64,000 nucleotides of DNA from Methylobacterium sp. Leaf91 (GCF_001422815.1 NZ_LMMP01000004.1:62001-126000); one strand, 5' to 3'; counted from the stretch's first letter, positions 18,100 to 30,054 are shown. The notes: generated from the sequence alone by a model not told the origin. Program-made: numbers and translations.

Positions 18100-18366
18100 T
18101 CAGGCTGCGAGAGCCTTGACCCGCGCCGCGAGGCGCGAAACCTTCCGGGAGGCGTTGTTCTTATGAACGATGCCGTGCTGAGCGGCCCGCATGATCTCGG
18201 GCTCGGCTGCCCGCAGGGCGGTCAGCGCAACGGACTGGTCGCCGCCGGAAATCGCCTCTTCGACCTTGCGGAGGAAGGTACGCATACGGCTGCGGCGCGA
18301 GCGGTTCACAGCGGTCCGCTTCGCGATCTTGCGGGTCATTTTCTTGGCCGACACGGTGTTGGCCAT
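18100..18366 (-). CDS. rpsT: 30S ribosomal protein S20
   Basis: S20 is a small basic helical protein that binds 16S rRNA. The 88 residues show the family pattern: [38 protein letters not shown] and the C-terminal block [26 protein letters not shown] ribosome site precedes the ATG. It has its own strong promoter (18498-18526) with a leader of about 125 bases and its own terminator, so it is monocistronic. The rpsT-dnaA neighbourhood is common near alphaproteobacterial origins. Confidence 0.98.
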   Translation of the reverse strand: MANTVSAKKMTRKIAKRTAVNRSRRSRMRTFLRKVEEAISGGDQSVALTALRAAEPEIMRAAQHGIVHKNNASRKVSRLAARVKALAA

Positions 18367-18497
18367 GGGGCATCCTCGTTCATGTAGGGCGATGCCGACG
18401 AGCCCGCGGGCTTGGTGTGTCGGTCTACGCGCGAAGGTTGTTCGGGCAATGGCGAAGCCGACGGGCTGCGTGAGTGCGGCCTGTCGGCGAAGCGCGC

Positions 18498-18526
18498 TCT
18501 ATAGACACGCCCCGGCATTCCGTCAA
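18498..18526 (-). promoter_or_regulatory. Sigma-70 promoter of rpsT
   Basis: On the minus strand TTGACG, a 17-base spacer and TATAGA form a near-consensus housekeeping promoter. The predicted start point near 18491 leaves a leader of about 125 bases before rpsT, long enough for autoregulation of the kind known for S20 in enterobacteria (inference). Confidence 0.75.
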
Positions 18527-18825
18527 CGCGACAGGCGCGAATGTCCGTACCGCCGATGCTGCCGAACCCTCGGTCGGGCCATCGACATTCCGCACTGAAT
18601 GACGCCGACCGAACAAACCAATCGGCTGACAACAAGTATTGTATCGGACTACGAACAGGTTATCCGCGGCCTCGACAGTTGAACGGGGCGCCCCGACACA
18701 GCCCTGTCGTTCCCGACACGATCATCGGGCGACTGTCTTTTTTCGCTCGACGATGAGACGACGTTTGACCGGGACCGGGCTTCGGAGAAAGTGGCCTTCC
18801 ACGATTCGCACGCGAAACGGAATAG
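18527..18825. other. Non-coding region between the rpsT promoter and the GST gene
   Basis: About 300 bases, moderately AT-rich around 18600-18665. It holds the upstream sequence of rpsT and, on the other strand, the promoter region of the GST gene. No gene, RNA or clear operator was recognised. Confidence 0.5.
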
Positions 18826-19458
18826 ATGACCTCCGACATCACGCTCTATCATTCACCCAACACGCGCTCGTCTGGCGTCCGAATCCTGCTGGACGAGCTC
18901 GAGGTGCCCTATCGCCTGCACGTCCTCAATATGAGGGCGGGGGAGCATCGCGAGCCCGCCTATCTGGCGATCAATCCCCTGGGCAAGGTCCCCGCCATCC
19001 GGCACGGGGATGCGGTCATCACCGAGCAGGCCGCGATCTATCTCTATCTCGCCGACGAATTCGCCGAGAAAGGCCTCGCGCCGCCGGTCGGGGACCCGCT
19101 GCGCGGTCCCTATCTTCGCTGGATGATCCTCTACGGGTCGTGCTTCGAGCCGGCGGTGATCGACCGCGCGCTCGAAAGAGAACCGGGCCCGATGGCGATG
19201 TCGCCCTATGGCAGCTTCGACGCGGTTCTCGACAGCATCGTCGCGGGCCTGTCGAAGGGACCGTATCTTCTGGGCGAGCGATTCAGCGCCGCCGACATCC
19301 TTTGGGGTGCCGCACTCGGCTGGATGACCGCCTTCAAACTCGTCCCGGAAGAACCCGTGATCGTCGCCTACGTGGCCCGGATCAAGGATCGCCCCTCCTT
19401 CCGCAAGATCACGGCCGACGAATCCGCCCTCGCGGCCAAGCAGCAGGAAGCGGACTGA
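18826..19458 (+). CDS. Glutathione S-transferase family protein
   Basis: A 210-residue cytosolic GST-fold protein. The thioredoxin-like N-terminal domain shows ITLYHSPNTRSSGVRILLDE (the SPNTRS region supplies the glutathione-activating Ser/Cys position), NPLGKVPAI with the cis-Pro and ITEQAAIYLYLAD, the standard glutathione-binding ESxAI-like segment with Glu-Gln replacing Glu-Ser. The all-helical C-terminal domain ends with GPYLLGERFSAADILWGAAL, containing the conserved hydrophobic-staple Asp. The substrate cannot be inferred. It precedes a VOC-family gene by 53 bases on the same strand; the two may be one transcript. Confidence 0.92.
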   Translation: MTSDITLYHSPNTRSSGVRILLDELEVPYRLHVLNMRAGEHREPAYLAINPLGKVPAIRHGDAVITEQAAIYLYLADEFAEKGLAPPVGDPLRGPYLRWMILYGSCFEPAVIDRALEREPGPMAMSPYGSFDAVLDSIVAGLSKGPYLLGERFSAADILWGAALGWMTAFKLVPEEPVIVAYVARIKDRPSFRKITADESALAAKQQEAD

Positions 19459-19511
19459 TCACTGTTCGCGACCCACCATGCACATCGGTTTCATGAGAAG
19501 GAGCCACAGAC

Positions 19512-19919
19512 ATGCGGATGATCTTCGTCAATCTGCCGGTGAAGGATCTCGAAGCCTCGAAGACGTTCTTCGACGCCCTGGGCTTCACGTTCAATCCGGC
19601 GTTCACCGATGAGAGTGCGGCCTGCATGGTGGTGTCGGACAGCATTTTCGTGATGCTGCTGACGGAAGCGCGCTTCCGTGACTTCATCACCGGCGACATC
19701 TGCGATGCATCGAAGGCCACCGAAGTGCTGACTTGTCTCTCCTGCGAATCACGTCAGGAGGTCGACGATACCCTGGCCAAGGCGCTGGCGGCCGGGGCCA
19801 AGCCTTGGAAGCCGAACATGGATTACGGCTTCATGTATGGCTGCTCGTTCCAGGATCCGGATGGCCACGTCTGGGAGCTGATGCATATGGATCCGGCAGC
19901 CATTCCGCCGCAATCCTGA
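19512..19919 (+). CDS. VOC (glyoxalase/bleomycin-resistance fold) protein
   Basis: A 135-residue protein of the vicinal oxygen chelate superfamily. It begins MRMIFVNLPVKDLEASKTFF, followed by LGFTFNPAFTDESAACMVVS, and ends with CSFQDPDGHVWELMHMDP, where the DPDGHxWEL motif supplies the typical metal-ligand Glu. The form VNLPVKDLxxSKxFFxxLGF is the glyoxalase-like group often annotated as a lactoylglutathione lyase homologue. The actual substrate is unknown. An AGGAG ribosome site lies upstream. It follows the GST gene and could share a detoxification role (inference). Confidence 0.9.
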   Translation: MRMIFVNLPVKDLEASKTFFDALGFTFNPAFTDESAACMVVSDSIFVMLLTEARFRDFITGDICDASKATEVLTCLSCESRQEVDDTLAKALAAGAKPWKPNMDYGFMYGCSFQDPDGHVWELMHMDPAAIPPQS

Positions 19920-19941
19920 GACGTGCATCCGGCCGCCGGGC

Positions 19942-20151
19942 TCAGCCCGGCGGTATCGCCGTGCCGGTCGAGCGCGTCATCATCGTCGAAGGAAGCGAGG
20001 AGGGGGCGAAGGCCGCCACCAGATGCATGCCGATGACGGGTGCGAAGACCAGGGTCATCATCACGAGAAGGATCAACGCCACGCTGTTGTCGCGGGAGGG
20101 CGAAGCGGCGCGCGAGCGGGCACGGCGGAAAGCAAGGGTCTGGAAGGTCAT
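19942..20151 (-). CDS. Small single-span membrane protein, unknown
   Basis: A 69-residue protein with a basic N-terminus (MTFQTLAFRRARSRAASPSR) and one strong transmembrane segment (VALILLVMMTLVFAPVIGMHLVAAF). It starts at an ATG preceded by GGTGAG. Positive-inside residues predict an N-in topology. It stands alone, converging on the VOC gene. No family is recognised; the coherent charge-plus-helix layout is the main support. Confidence 0.5.
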   Translation of the reverse strand: MTFQTLAFRRARSRAASPSRDNSVALILLVMMTLVFAPVIGMHLVAAFAPSSLPSTMMTRSTGTAIPPG

Positions 20152-20396
20152 GGGCTCACCTCGTTCGACCGGCCGTCAGGGCCGATCGCGGGTGAACCCG
20201 ATCAAGCGATCAGGCGCTCAACACGCTGTCGGCCGAAGTCGGCGCGGTCCATCGACTACTGTCGCTGGGCATTGGGTTCGAAAGTTCCTGTGATCCACCG
20301 AGCCGAGCATATGCCGGGCAACGGCGGTTGCGCCCACATGATGCGGTGCGAAGGGTTCGTCAAGCCTTAACGTGGCATCCGCGGGATTGATCCGCA

Positions 20397-21668
20397 TCAC
20401 GATGCGAGCCGCGCGGCGAAGCGCTCCACCAGTCGTCGCCCGACCTCGTCCTTGTCGAGGGTCGGCCATGTCTCCAGACCCCCATCCCGGTCGAGCAAAT
20501 GGATGGTGTTGGCGGTGCCGCCCATGACACCGCCCTCGGCGGAGACATCGTTGGCGACGAGCAGATCGCAGCCCTTGCGGGCGATCTTCGCCCAGGCATG
20601 AGCGATCACCGAATCTGTTTCGGCGGCAAAGCCGACCACCAGCCTCGGGCGTCCTTTACTGCGCTGGGCGATGGTAGCGAGAATGTCCGGATTCTCGACG
20701 AGCGAGAGGGGCGGCACGGCCGCCCCGTCCTTCTTGATCTTGGACGCGTGATCCTGCGCCGGGCGCCAATCCCCCACCGCCGCGGCGAAGATGGCGAGGT
20801 CGGCGGGGAGGGCGGCCTCTACCGCCGCCAGCATCTCCCGCGCGGTCTCCACACGCACCATCGTGACGCCCTTCGGATCGGCGATGGAAACGGGACCGGA
20901 GATCAGCGTGACCTCCGCGCCCGCTTCTGCGGCAGCGGCGGCGATGGCATGGCCCTGTCGCCCCGATGAGCGGTTGGCGAGGTAGCGCACCGGGTCGATC
21001 GGTTCATGCGTCGGTCCGGACGTCACGAGCACGCGCCGGCCCGCGAGAGGCTTCTGCGGCGAACGACCGGCCAGAAATCCAAATCCCCCGGTCGCCGCCG
21101 AGGATGCCTTCGAGATTTCACCGAGCATGGCCTCGACCGCATTCGCGATCTCCAAGGGCTCCGCGAGGCGGCCTGGACCGAACTCCGCTTCCGCCATGGC
21201 GCCGTCATTGGGTCCGACCACCCGGACACCGTCGCCCTTCAGGGTCGCGAGATTCCGACGCGTCGCCGGATGCTGCCACATGCGGACATTCATCGCCGGA
21301 GCGATCAGGATCGGGAGGGTCGTCGCCAGGAGAACCGTGGAGGCGAGGTCCGAAGCGTCTCCGCTCGCCATCCGTGCCATCAGGTTGGCGGTGGCGGGTG
21401 CCACCACGATGGCATCCGCATCGCGTGCCAGCTTGATGTGGCCGATATCGGCCTCCTCCGCCCGGTCGAATAGGTCGGTATGGGCGCGCTCTCCGGCCAG
21501 GGCGGCAGCGGCGAGGGGGGTCACGAATTCCTGTGCCCCCGCCGTGAGCAGCGGACGCACCCGCGCCCCGCGCTCGCGGAGGCGGCGGATCAGATCCAGC
21601 GACTTGTAGGCGGCGATACCGCCGCCGATGACGAGCAGGATGCGTCGGTTCTGGAGGGGGAGGGTCAT
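20397..21668 (-). CDS. coaBC: Bifunctional phosphopantothenoylcysteine decarboxylase / phosphopantothenate-cysteine ligase
   Basis: CoaBC performs two consecutive steps of coenzyme A synthesis: CTP-dependent ligation of cysteine to 4'-phosphopantothenate (CoaB), then decarboxylation (CoaC). The 423 residues contain the FMN-binding CoaC half (LLVIGGGIAAYKSLDLIRRL, ADAIVVAPATANLMARMASG, APAMNVRMWQHPAT with the catalytic region) and from about residue 205 the CoaB half (RRVLVTSGPTHEPIDPVRYL, NRSSGRQGHAIA, AAVGDWRP, KIKKDG). It is the last gene of ubiE-ubiB-coaBC on the minus strand, 100 bases after ubiB, an order common in alphaproteobacteria. Confidence 0.97.
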   Translation of the reverse strand: MTLPLQNRRILLVIGGGIAAYKSLDLIRRLRERGARVRPLLTAGAQEFVTPLAAAALAGERAHTDLFDRAEEADIGHIKLARDADAIVVAPATANLMARMASGDASDLASTVLLATTLPILIAPAMNVRMWQHPATRRNLATLKGDGVRVVGPNDGAMAEAEFGPGRLAEPLEIANAVEAMLGEISKASSAATGGFGFLAGRSPQKPLAGRRVLVTSGPTHEPIDPVRYLANRSSGRQGHAIAAAAAEAGAEVTLISGPVSIADPKGVTMVRVETAREMLAAVEAALPADLAIFAAAVGDWRPAQDHASKIKKDGAAVPPLSLVENPDILATIAQRSKGRPRLVVGFAAETDSVIAHAWAKIARKGCDLLVANDVSAEGGVMGGTANTIHLLDRDGGLETWPTLDKDEVGRRLVERFAARLAS

Positions 21669-21768
21669 GATGAAGGGCTACTCCCGCTCTTCGTGATCGT
21701 CCACAGCGAACGGATTTGGCATGGCGGCCACGAACAGCGGTGTCCGCGCCATCCCGTTCACCCGGCCC

Positions 21769-23325
21769 TTACCGGAACGCCATCACCAGCGCGCCTACCG
21801 CGATGGCCCAGAGCGCCGCCGTGGACCAGAGCGCCCGGCGACGCTCCTTGCGGGCGATGCTCTCCAGCGCCTTGCGGTCGCCGGTTCCGCTCTCGTCGAG
21901 ACGCACGAGAATCCGGCGCAGGCGCTGGGCGAGATCGGGCAGGTCGGTGACGACGTCGGACAAGGTCAGGGCCGCACGTCCCGCACCCTCGATTCGCCCG
22001 AGAGGTCCGAGATTGCGCGCGATCCACGAGCGGACCACCGGCTCCGCCCCGGTCCACATGTCGAGCTGCGGGTCCAGGGAGCGGGCGACGCCCTCCACCA
22101 CCACCATGGTCTTCTGCAGCATCACCAGTTCGGTGCGCGTGCTCATGTCGAACAGGGCGGTGATGTCGAAGAGCAGGGTCAGCACCTTGGCCATCGAGAT
22201 CTCGTCGGCCCGTCGCTGGTGGATCGGCTCGCCGATGGCGCGGATGGCCTGGGCGAAATCCTCCACCGAATGGTGGGCCGGCACGTAGCCCGCCTCGAAA
22301 TGCACCTGCGCCACGCGCTTGTAGTCGCGCAGGATGAAGCCGAGCAGGATCTCCGCGAGGAAGCGCCGCTCCATGATCCCGAGCCGGCCCATGATGCCGA
22401 AATCGACCGCCACCAGCGTGCCGCTCGCATCCACGAACAGGTTTCCGGGATGCATGTCGGCGTGGAAGAAGCCGTCGCGAATCGCCTGCCGTAGAAAGGA
22501 CTGGATGACCGCGAGGCCGAGGGCCTTGGGGTCGTGGCCGGCGGCGACGATGGCGGCGCGATCATTGAGCCGGATGCCCTCGATCCACTCGCTCGACAGC
22601 ACGTCCCGCGCGGTCAGCTCCCATTCGGGCTTCGGCACGCGGAAATCGGCATCGTCCTTGGTGTTCTGCGCCAGCTCGGACATGGCCGCGGCTTCGAGCC
22701 GAAAATCCATCTCCATCATTACCGAGCGGGCCAGGATCTCGACCACGTCGCGCGGGCGCAGGCGCTCGGCCTTCGGCGACAGGGCATGGACCACGCGGGC
22801 CATGAACCGCATCACCTGAAGATCGCGCTGGAACCGCTCCCGCACGCCCGGCCGCATGATCTTCACAGCCAGCACCCGCTCGACGCCGTTCGCGTCGAGG
22901 ATATGGGCCTTGTGGACCTGGGCGATGGACGCGGCGGCCACGGGCTCGCTGAAGGACAGGAACAGTTCGCGGACCGGCTTGCCGAAGGCGGCCTCGACCA
23001 CGCGGATCGCCTGTTCCTGTGGGAAAGGCGGAACCCGGTCCTGCAGCTTCTCGAGATCGAGGGCTGCATTCATGCCGACGATGTCGGGCCGCGTCGCCAG
23101 GAACTGGCCGAACTTGACGTAGGAGGGGCCGAGCCGTGTCAGAGCGCGCTGCAACGGACCCGCCCCTGCACCGAGGCCCGGCCGTTCCAGCATCCGCCCG
23201 AGCTTCAGGGCGAGGCGAAGATGCGGCGGCAGCTCAGTGGGGTCGATGAACGACAGCCCGCCTTCGCGCGCCAGCACAAAGCCGACCCCGGCACCACGGA
23301 TGAGATAGACGATGGCGCCTAGCAT
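21769..23325 (-). CDS. ubiB: UbiB, ABC1-type atypical kinase for ubiquinone synthesis
   Basis: UbiB is a membrane-bound atypical kinase/ATPase required for ubiquinone biosynthesis, historically labelled 2-polyprenylphenol 6-hydroxylase. The 518 residues show the family-specific KxGQ motif (YVKFGQFLATRPDIVG), AAASIAQVHKA with the Ala-rich loop replacing the glycine loop, VAVKIMRP-like LAVKIMRPGV, the catalytic block DGFFHADMHPGNLFVD and VAVDFGIMGRL. Two hydrophobic C-terminal helices (LWSTAALWAIAVGALVMAF) anchor it to the membrane. It lies between ubiE upstream (210-base gap containing a palindromic repeat) and coaBC downstream. Confidence 0.97.
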   Translation of the reverse strand: MLGAIVYLIRGAGVGFVLAREGGLSFIDPTELPPHLRLALKLGRMLERPGLGAGAGPLQRALTRLGPSYVKFGQFLATRPDIVGMNAALDLEKLQDRVPPFPQEQAIRVVEAAFGKPVRELFLSFSEPVAAASIAQVHKAHILDANGVERVLAVKIMRPGVRERFQRDLQVMRFMARVVHALSPKAERLRPRDVVEILARSVMMEMDFRLEAAAMSELAQNTKDDADFRVPKPEWELTARDVLSSEWIEGIRLNDRAAIVAAGHDPKALGLAVIQSFLRQAIRDGFFHADMHPGNLFVDASGTLVAVDFGIMGRLGIMERRFLAEILLGFILRDYKRVAQVHFEAGYVPAHHSVEDFAQAIRAIGEPIHQRRADEISMAKVLTLLFDITALFDMSTRTELVMLQKTMVVVEGVARSLDPQLDMWTGAEPVVRSWIARNLGPLGRIEGAGRAALTLSDVVTDLPDLAQRLRRILVRLDESGTGDRKALESIARKERRRALWSTAALWAIAVGALVMAFR

Positions 23326-23381
23326 GGGATGCTTTCGACGTGCGTGATCACGGCAGGACCAGCACTCGGCCCACCACTGAA

Positions 23382-23493
23382 CCTCATCCTGAGGAGCCGA
23401 CGCTCGGCGGCGGCCTCGAAGGAGGTTTCCAGAGGCCGCCCTGCGATCTGGAGGCCTCCTTCGAGGCCGCTATCGCGGCACCTCAGGATGAGG
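23382..23493. repeat. 112-bp nested palindromic extragenic repeat between ubiE and ubiB
   Basis: The ends are the perfect 13-bp inverted repeat CCTCATCCTGAGG / CCTCAGGATGAGG. Inside is a second perfect 15-bp inverted repeat, CGGCCTCGAAGGAGG at 23411-23425 and CCTCCTTCGAGGCCG at 23455-23469, with TCCAGA/TCTGGA nearer the centre. CTCATCCTGAGG is familiar to me as a repeat end in Rhizobiales genomes, so I take this as a dispersed extragenic palindrome. As RNA it would form a long stem between ubiE and ubiB and may reduce read-through. Confidence 0.85.
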
Positions 23494-23536
23494 GAGCTGT
23501 GTAGGACCAGATCGGGCAGATCGATCCGTTCTGGTT

Positions 23537-24310
23537 TCACGAGATCTTCCAGCCGGAATGGATCGCCACGATCCCGCCGGACAGGGGCCGGTGGGTGACG
23601 TGCTTGAACCCGGCTTCCTCGATCATGCCGGCAAATCGACCAGGGGTCGGGAATTTGCGGATGGATTCCACGAGATACCGGTAGGAATCCGCGTCGCCGG
23701 CCACGCTGGCGCCCAAGCGAGGAATTACGTGGAACGAATAGGCGTCGTAGATGCGGTCGAGGACCGGCAGGTCTACCTTGGAGAATTCGAGGCACAAGAA
23801 GCGCCCGCCGGGCTTCAGGACGCGGCGCGCCTCGGCCAGGGCAAGGTCGATCCGGGGCACGTTCCGAATGCCGAACGCGATGGTGTAGGCGTCGAACGCC
23901 TCGTTCGGCAGGGGAAGCGACTCGGCATTCGCGGTGACGAAATCGATCCGCCCGTCATAGCGGTGGCCGGCCCGCTCGGCGCCGACCCGCAGCATCGATT
24001 CGTTGATGTCGAGCACCGTGACATGGGTCTCGGGGCCCCCCGCCTCCAGGCAGCGGAAAGCGATGTCGGCGGTGCCGCCGGCCACATCGAGATGGTGGAA
24101 AGGCCGGTTGCGTGGTGGCCGCAGCATCGAGATGAGATGCGACTTCCAGGCGCGGTGGAGCCCACCCGACATCAGGTCGTTCATCAGGTCGTAGCGTTTC
24201 GCCACGGAGCGGAACACGTCGTCGACACGCCCCTGCTTCTCGTCGAGCGCAACCTGCTCGAACCCGAAATGCGTGCTGGTCTCGTCCTTCGAACGCTCGG
24301 CCGAACTCAT
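23537..24310 (-). CDS. ubiE: Ubiquinone/menaquinone biosynthesis C-methyltransferase UbiE
   Basis: A SAM-dependent methyltransferase making the C-methylation step of ubiquinone synthesis. From the ATG at 24310, preceded by AGAGGA, it is 257 residues ([20 protein letters not shown]). Motifs: [28 protein letters not shown]-binding motif [24 protein letters not shown], the family signature [24 protein letters not shown] block, and [20 protein letters not shown]. The end [17 protein letters not shown] is diagnostic. An ATG at 24352 would add 14 residues without a ribosome site. It is divergent from mutM and upstream of ubiB. Confidence 0.97.
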   Translation of the reverse strand: MSSAERSKDETSTHFGFEQVALDEKQGRVDDVFRSVAKRYDLMNDLMSGGLHRAWKSHLISMLRPPRNRPFHHLDVAGGTADIAFRCLEAGGPETHVTVLDINESMLRVGAERAGHRYDGRIDFVTANAESLPLPNEAFDAYTIAFGIRNVPRIDLALAEARRVLKPGGRFLCLEFSKVDLPVLDRIYDAYSFHVIPRLGASVAGDADSYRYLVESIRKFPTPGRFAGMIEEAGFKHVTHRPLSGGIVAIHSGWKIS

Positions 24311-24454
24311 GTCACCATCCTCTTGCGCGAGCGTCATAGCGAAAGCCGGCAAGGATCGCCATGTGCCGGGTTAGACAGGTGCATGACGATCGGTGGCGGA
24401 TGCCGGCCCTCGCCGTGTCGGCGCCGTCCCCCGATCCAGAGCCTCGCCCCCTCC

Positions 24455-25375
24455 ATGCCAGAACTGCCCGAAGTCGAAACCGTCCGTCGCGGGCTTTCCC
24501 CCGCCATGGTGGGTGCACGATTCTCCCGCGTGACCCTGCGCCGGCCGAACCTGCGGTTTCCCTTCCCCGAGCGCTTCGCCCAGCGGCTCGAAGGCGCCAC
24601 GGTGACCGATCTGGCGCGACGGGCGAAATACCTCACCGCCGGTCTCGACACGGGAGAGACGCTGATCCTGCATCTCGGCATGAGCGGGCGCTTCGACGTG
24701 GCCTTGCCGGATGGTCGTAACGTCTCGCCCGGAGATTTCTATCTCGAAGGAGCGCTCGGCAACGCCAAGCACGACCATGTGGTGATGGCGATGTCGAACG
24801 GCGCCACCGTCACCTACAACGACGCGCGCCGTTTCGGCTTCATGGACCTCGTGCCGACCCTGGACCTCGCCGGCTGCAAGCATTTCGCCGCGATGGGGAT
24901 CGAACCGTTGAGCGAGGCCATGAGCCCGGAGAGCCTGGCGCTCCTCTTCCGCAACAAGATCACGCCGCTGAAGGCCGCTCTCCTCGATCAGCGGCTGATT
25001 GCCGGCCTCGGCAACATCTATGTCTGCGAAGCGCTTCACCGCGCCGGGCTGCATCCCGAATTGCCAGCGGGAATCCTGGCGAAAGACGATGGGCGGCCGA
25101 CGACGAAAGCGCGGTTGCTCGCACGGATGATCCGCGAAGTGCTCACCGAGGCCGTCGCCGCCGGCGGGTCCACCCTGCGAGACTACGCCCATACCGATGG
25201 CGGGTCGGGCTCGTTCCAGCATGCGTTTCGGGTCTACGACCGTACCGGCGAGCCCTGCACGGCGAAAGGCTGCGGCGGCACCATAGCGCGGATCGTGCAA
25301 TCGGGACGCTCGACGTTCTATTGTGCGACCTGCCAGCCTGCGAAGCCCAGCAAACCTGCTGTTCGCCGGGCCTGA
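24455..25375 (+). CDS. mutM: Formamidopyrimidine-DNA glycosylase MutM (Fpg)
   Basis: Removes 8-oxoguanine and formamidopyrimidines, with beta/delta-elimination of the abasic site. The protein starts [14 protein letters not shown]: after Met removal the N-terminal Pro is the nucleophile and Glu3 is catalytic. The conserved Lys region is DLARRAKYL, followed by HLGMSGRF and [24 protein letters not shown]. The helix-two-turn-helix contains [20 protein letters not shown], and a C-terminal zinc finger has CTAKGC and CATC. At 306 residues it is slightly longer than E. coli Fpg, from a short basic tail. It is divergent from ubiE. Confidence 0.97.
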   Translation: MPELPEVETVRRGLSPAMVGARFSRVTLRRPNLRFPFPERFAQRLEGATVTDLARRAKYLTAGLDTGETLILHLGMSGRFDVALPDGRNVSPGDFYLEGALGNAKHDHVVMAMSNGATVTYNDARRFGFMDLVPTLDLAGCKHFAAMGIEPLSEAMSPESLALLFRNKITPLKAALLDQRLIAGLGNIYVCEALHRAGLHPELPAGILAKDDGRPTTKARLLARMIREVLTEAVAAGGSTLRDYAHTDGGSGSFQHAFRVYDRTGEPCTAKGCGGTIARIVQSGRSTFYCATCQPAKPSKPAVRRA

Positions 25376-25382
25376 CTCGGTA

Positions 25383-26132
25383 TTACCAGCCGCGACGCTC
25401 CTCGAGATCCGGCTTCCGTCCTTGCGGGGTCAGTCCGTCGATGACGCCCGGTAGCGCCTGGGCCAGCTGTGACAGCAGATCGTCACGGGAGAGGCCGGTG
25501 CGACTCTGCAGCGTGTTCACCGTGTCCGAACCGAGGGCGTCCGCGAGCCGGTTCGGCTCGACGGGCTGGTTCTGTCCATGCCCGATCCAGGAACCGATGG
25601 CGTCGCCGAGACCGCCGCGCTGGAGCCGGTCGATCAACCCGTCGAACCCACCGAGATCGTCGCCCTGCTCCTGGTCGAGGCGGCTGTAAGGCCCCGCGCC
25701 GGAGGAATGGCCCTGATCGCGAGAGCCCTGGTAGCCCTGACCGCCGCCGGGTCCGTCGAGCATCCCCGACAGGTCGCTGAAATCGCCTTCCGGCGACGAT
25801 CCGCGTGATCCGCCGCCATAGCCGCCACGGTCTCGGCCTTCATTGTACGGGTCCTGGTTGAAGCCGCCCTGGTCACCGTCGTCATAGGGCTCGGGCGGCC
25901 CGCGCCGGCCCTGCTCCATTTCCGGCTGGCCTCCCCGACCGCCGCCGAGGATGTCGCTCAACCCGCCGCCGCCCTTCTGCAGGAGCAGCATCAGCAAAGC
26001 CTGCACGATGGGTGACAGGGAGCCTCCGAGCGCTCCGCCACCGGAACCGCCGCCTTGCTGGTGATCGCTGCCCCGGCCACCGCCGAGGACGTTGCCGAGC
26101 ACACCGCCGATGACCTGATCGAGTAATCCCAT
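25383..26132 (-). CDS. YidB-family (DUF937-like) protein with Gly-rich centre
   Basis: A 249-residue protein. The N-terminus MGLLDQVIGGVLGNVLGGG and the C-terminal 75 residues (GGFDGLIDRLQRGGLGDAIG, SWIGHGQNQPVEPNRLADAL, LSQLAQALPGVIDGLTPQG) match the YidB/DUF937 group, whose function is unknown. Between them is a long low-complexity linker rich in Gly, Asp, Gln and Tyr (about residues 60-165), much longer than in E. coli YidB (about 130 residues in total). There is no signal peptide. It converges on mutM, with 7 bases between stops. Confidence 0.85.
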   Translation of the reverse strand: MGLLDQVIGGVLGNVLGGGRGSDHQQGGGSGGGALGGSLSPIVQALLMLLLQKGGGGLSDILGGGRGGQPEMEQGRRGPPEPYDDGDQGGFNQDPYNEGRDRGGYGGGSRGSSPEGDFSDLSGMLDGPGGGQGYQGSRDQGHSSGAGPYSRLDQEQGDDLGGFDGLIDRLQRGGLGDAIGSWIGHGQNQPVEPNRLADALGSDTVNTLQSRTGLSRDDLLSQLAQALPGVIDGLTPQGRKPDLEERRGW

Positions 26133-26170
26133 GGTCGTTCCTCCTGAGCAGCGAGCCTTGACGGCGAATT

Positions 26171-26470
26171 CTATTCCCGGCGTCCGCCGGTCCCGGCGCG
26201 GTCGCGCGCGGGCAGATGATCGAGCGGGTTGGTCCGAGACGACTTGCCGTCATCCTCGGTCACAGCCGTCGTGGGGCGGATGGCGCTCGGCGGCTTCACG
26301 TCGCCGATGGGCTTCGAACCGGATGTCTCGCCGGATCGGGTTTCCGACGGCACGTCGGCGGCCGTCGGTTGGTCGCGGCGATCGGAGATTGCCTGGGCAG
26401 GCGCGGTCTGCACCAGGAAGATGCCGGCAGCGAGGAGCAGGCTCGCCCGGATGAGAGGTTCCTTGCGCAT
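26171..26470 (-). CDS. Small secreted protein, unknown
   Basis: A 99-residue product starting MRKEPLIRASLLLAAGIFLV with cleavage expected after AQA. The mature 70 residues are polar, Pro/Ser/Thr/Asp-rich and probably disordered (PTAADVPSETRSGETSGSKP). There are no cysteines, no lipobox and no recognisable domain. It lies between uvrB and the YidB-like gene on the same strand, about 106 bases after uvrB. The clean signal peptide is the reason to accept it. Confidence 0.6.
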   Translation of the reverse strand: MRKEPLIRASLLLAAGIFLVQTAPAQAISDRRDQPTAADVPSETRSGETSGSKPIGDVKPPSAIRPTTAVTEDDGKSSRTNPLDHLPARDRAGTGGRRE

Positions 26471-26576
26471 GGGATTGCTCCGTCGGTTCGAGGCACGGGG
26501 GCGCCCGGGTTCGGGCGCCGTCACATGCTTCTCCAAGCCCGAGCCTAGGCCGGGGGTTCCGACGCCGGTGCGGGTT

Positions 26577-29264
<2,688 letters not shown>

Positions 29265-29341
29265 GGGTGGAATATGGCCCCGCGGAACGAAAGGGGAAAG
29301 GGCGGCCCATCGCTTCGCGCCAATCAGGAGCGAGACCCATC

Positions 29342-29842
29342 ATGACGACGACGTCGAACCCGATCCATCCGCAGGCGCGGATCGGCCATGTCCATCTCAA
29401 GGTCGCCGATCTCGACCGGGCTCTTGCCTTCTATTGCGGCGTGCTCGGATTCTCCCTCAAGGCTCGCTACGGCACCCAGGCCGCCTTCATCGCGGCGGGG
29501 GATTACCACCACCATATCGGGCTCAACACCTGGGAGAGCGAAGGCGGCAGCCCGCCGCCGCCCGGTACGACCGGCCTGTTCCACCTCGCAATCCTCTATC
29601 CGACCCGCGCCTCCCTCGCCGATGCCCTGCAGCGTCTCGACGCGGCCGGCATCGCCCTCGACGGGGCCAGCGACCACGGTGTGAGCGAGGCACTGTACCT
29701 GCGCGACCCGGACATGAACGGGGTCGAACTCTACAGGGACAGGCCGGAAGCGGAATGGCCGCGCGATGCCGAGGGCGGCCTCACCATGTTCACCCGCCGC
29801 CTCGACCTCGCCGATCTCCGGGCCGCCCTGGATGAAACCTGA
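29342..29842 (+). CDS. VOC family (catechol-2,3-dioxygenase-like) protein
   Basis: A 166-residue vicinal-oxygen-chelate protein. It opens QARIGHVHLKVADLDRALAF, then YCGVLGFSLKARYG, GDYHHHIGLNTWES and ends with SEALYLRDPDMNGVELYRDR. The His in GHVHLKV, the HHHIGLNTW His and the Glu of GVELY are the usual metal ligands of the CatE-like subgroup. Substrate unknown. The ATG at 29342 has AGGAG 9-14 bases upstream; the frame remains open further upstream but that part overlaps the uvrB promoter region. It is divergent from uvrB. Confidence 0.9.
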   Translation: MTTTSNPIHPQARIGHVHLKVADLDRALAFYCGVLGFSLKARYGTQAAFIAAGDYHHHIGLNTWESEGGSPPPPGTTGLFHLAILYPTRASLADALQRLDAAGIALDGASDHGVSEALYLRDPDMNGVELYRDRPEAEWPRDAEGGLTMFTRRLDLADLRAALDET

Positions 29843-30054
29843 GGAGCACCAAAACGTTAGGTGGCAACCTTTCCGTGTGCTAACCAGTGACGAGACGATG
29901 CCGCTCTCGAACGGGGGCGGCCGAGGCGGGCATGGCGGCACCAGATCGTCGCCGCCTCGACGCCACCCGCTCGCTCGAGGCCCACGGTCTCGGGCGCAGG
30001 GCGGCGGCGGGTGGAGACGAGCCGCGCCCCCCTTTGCCCGATGCGAGCGACCCC

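Noticed and set aside
18191..18598. 135-codon plus-strand frame across rpsT and its promoter
   Set aside because: Antisense to rpsT and its leader; no protein-like composition.
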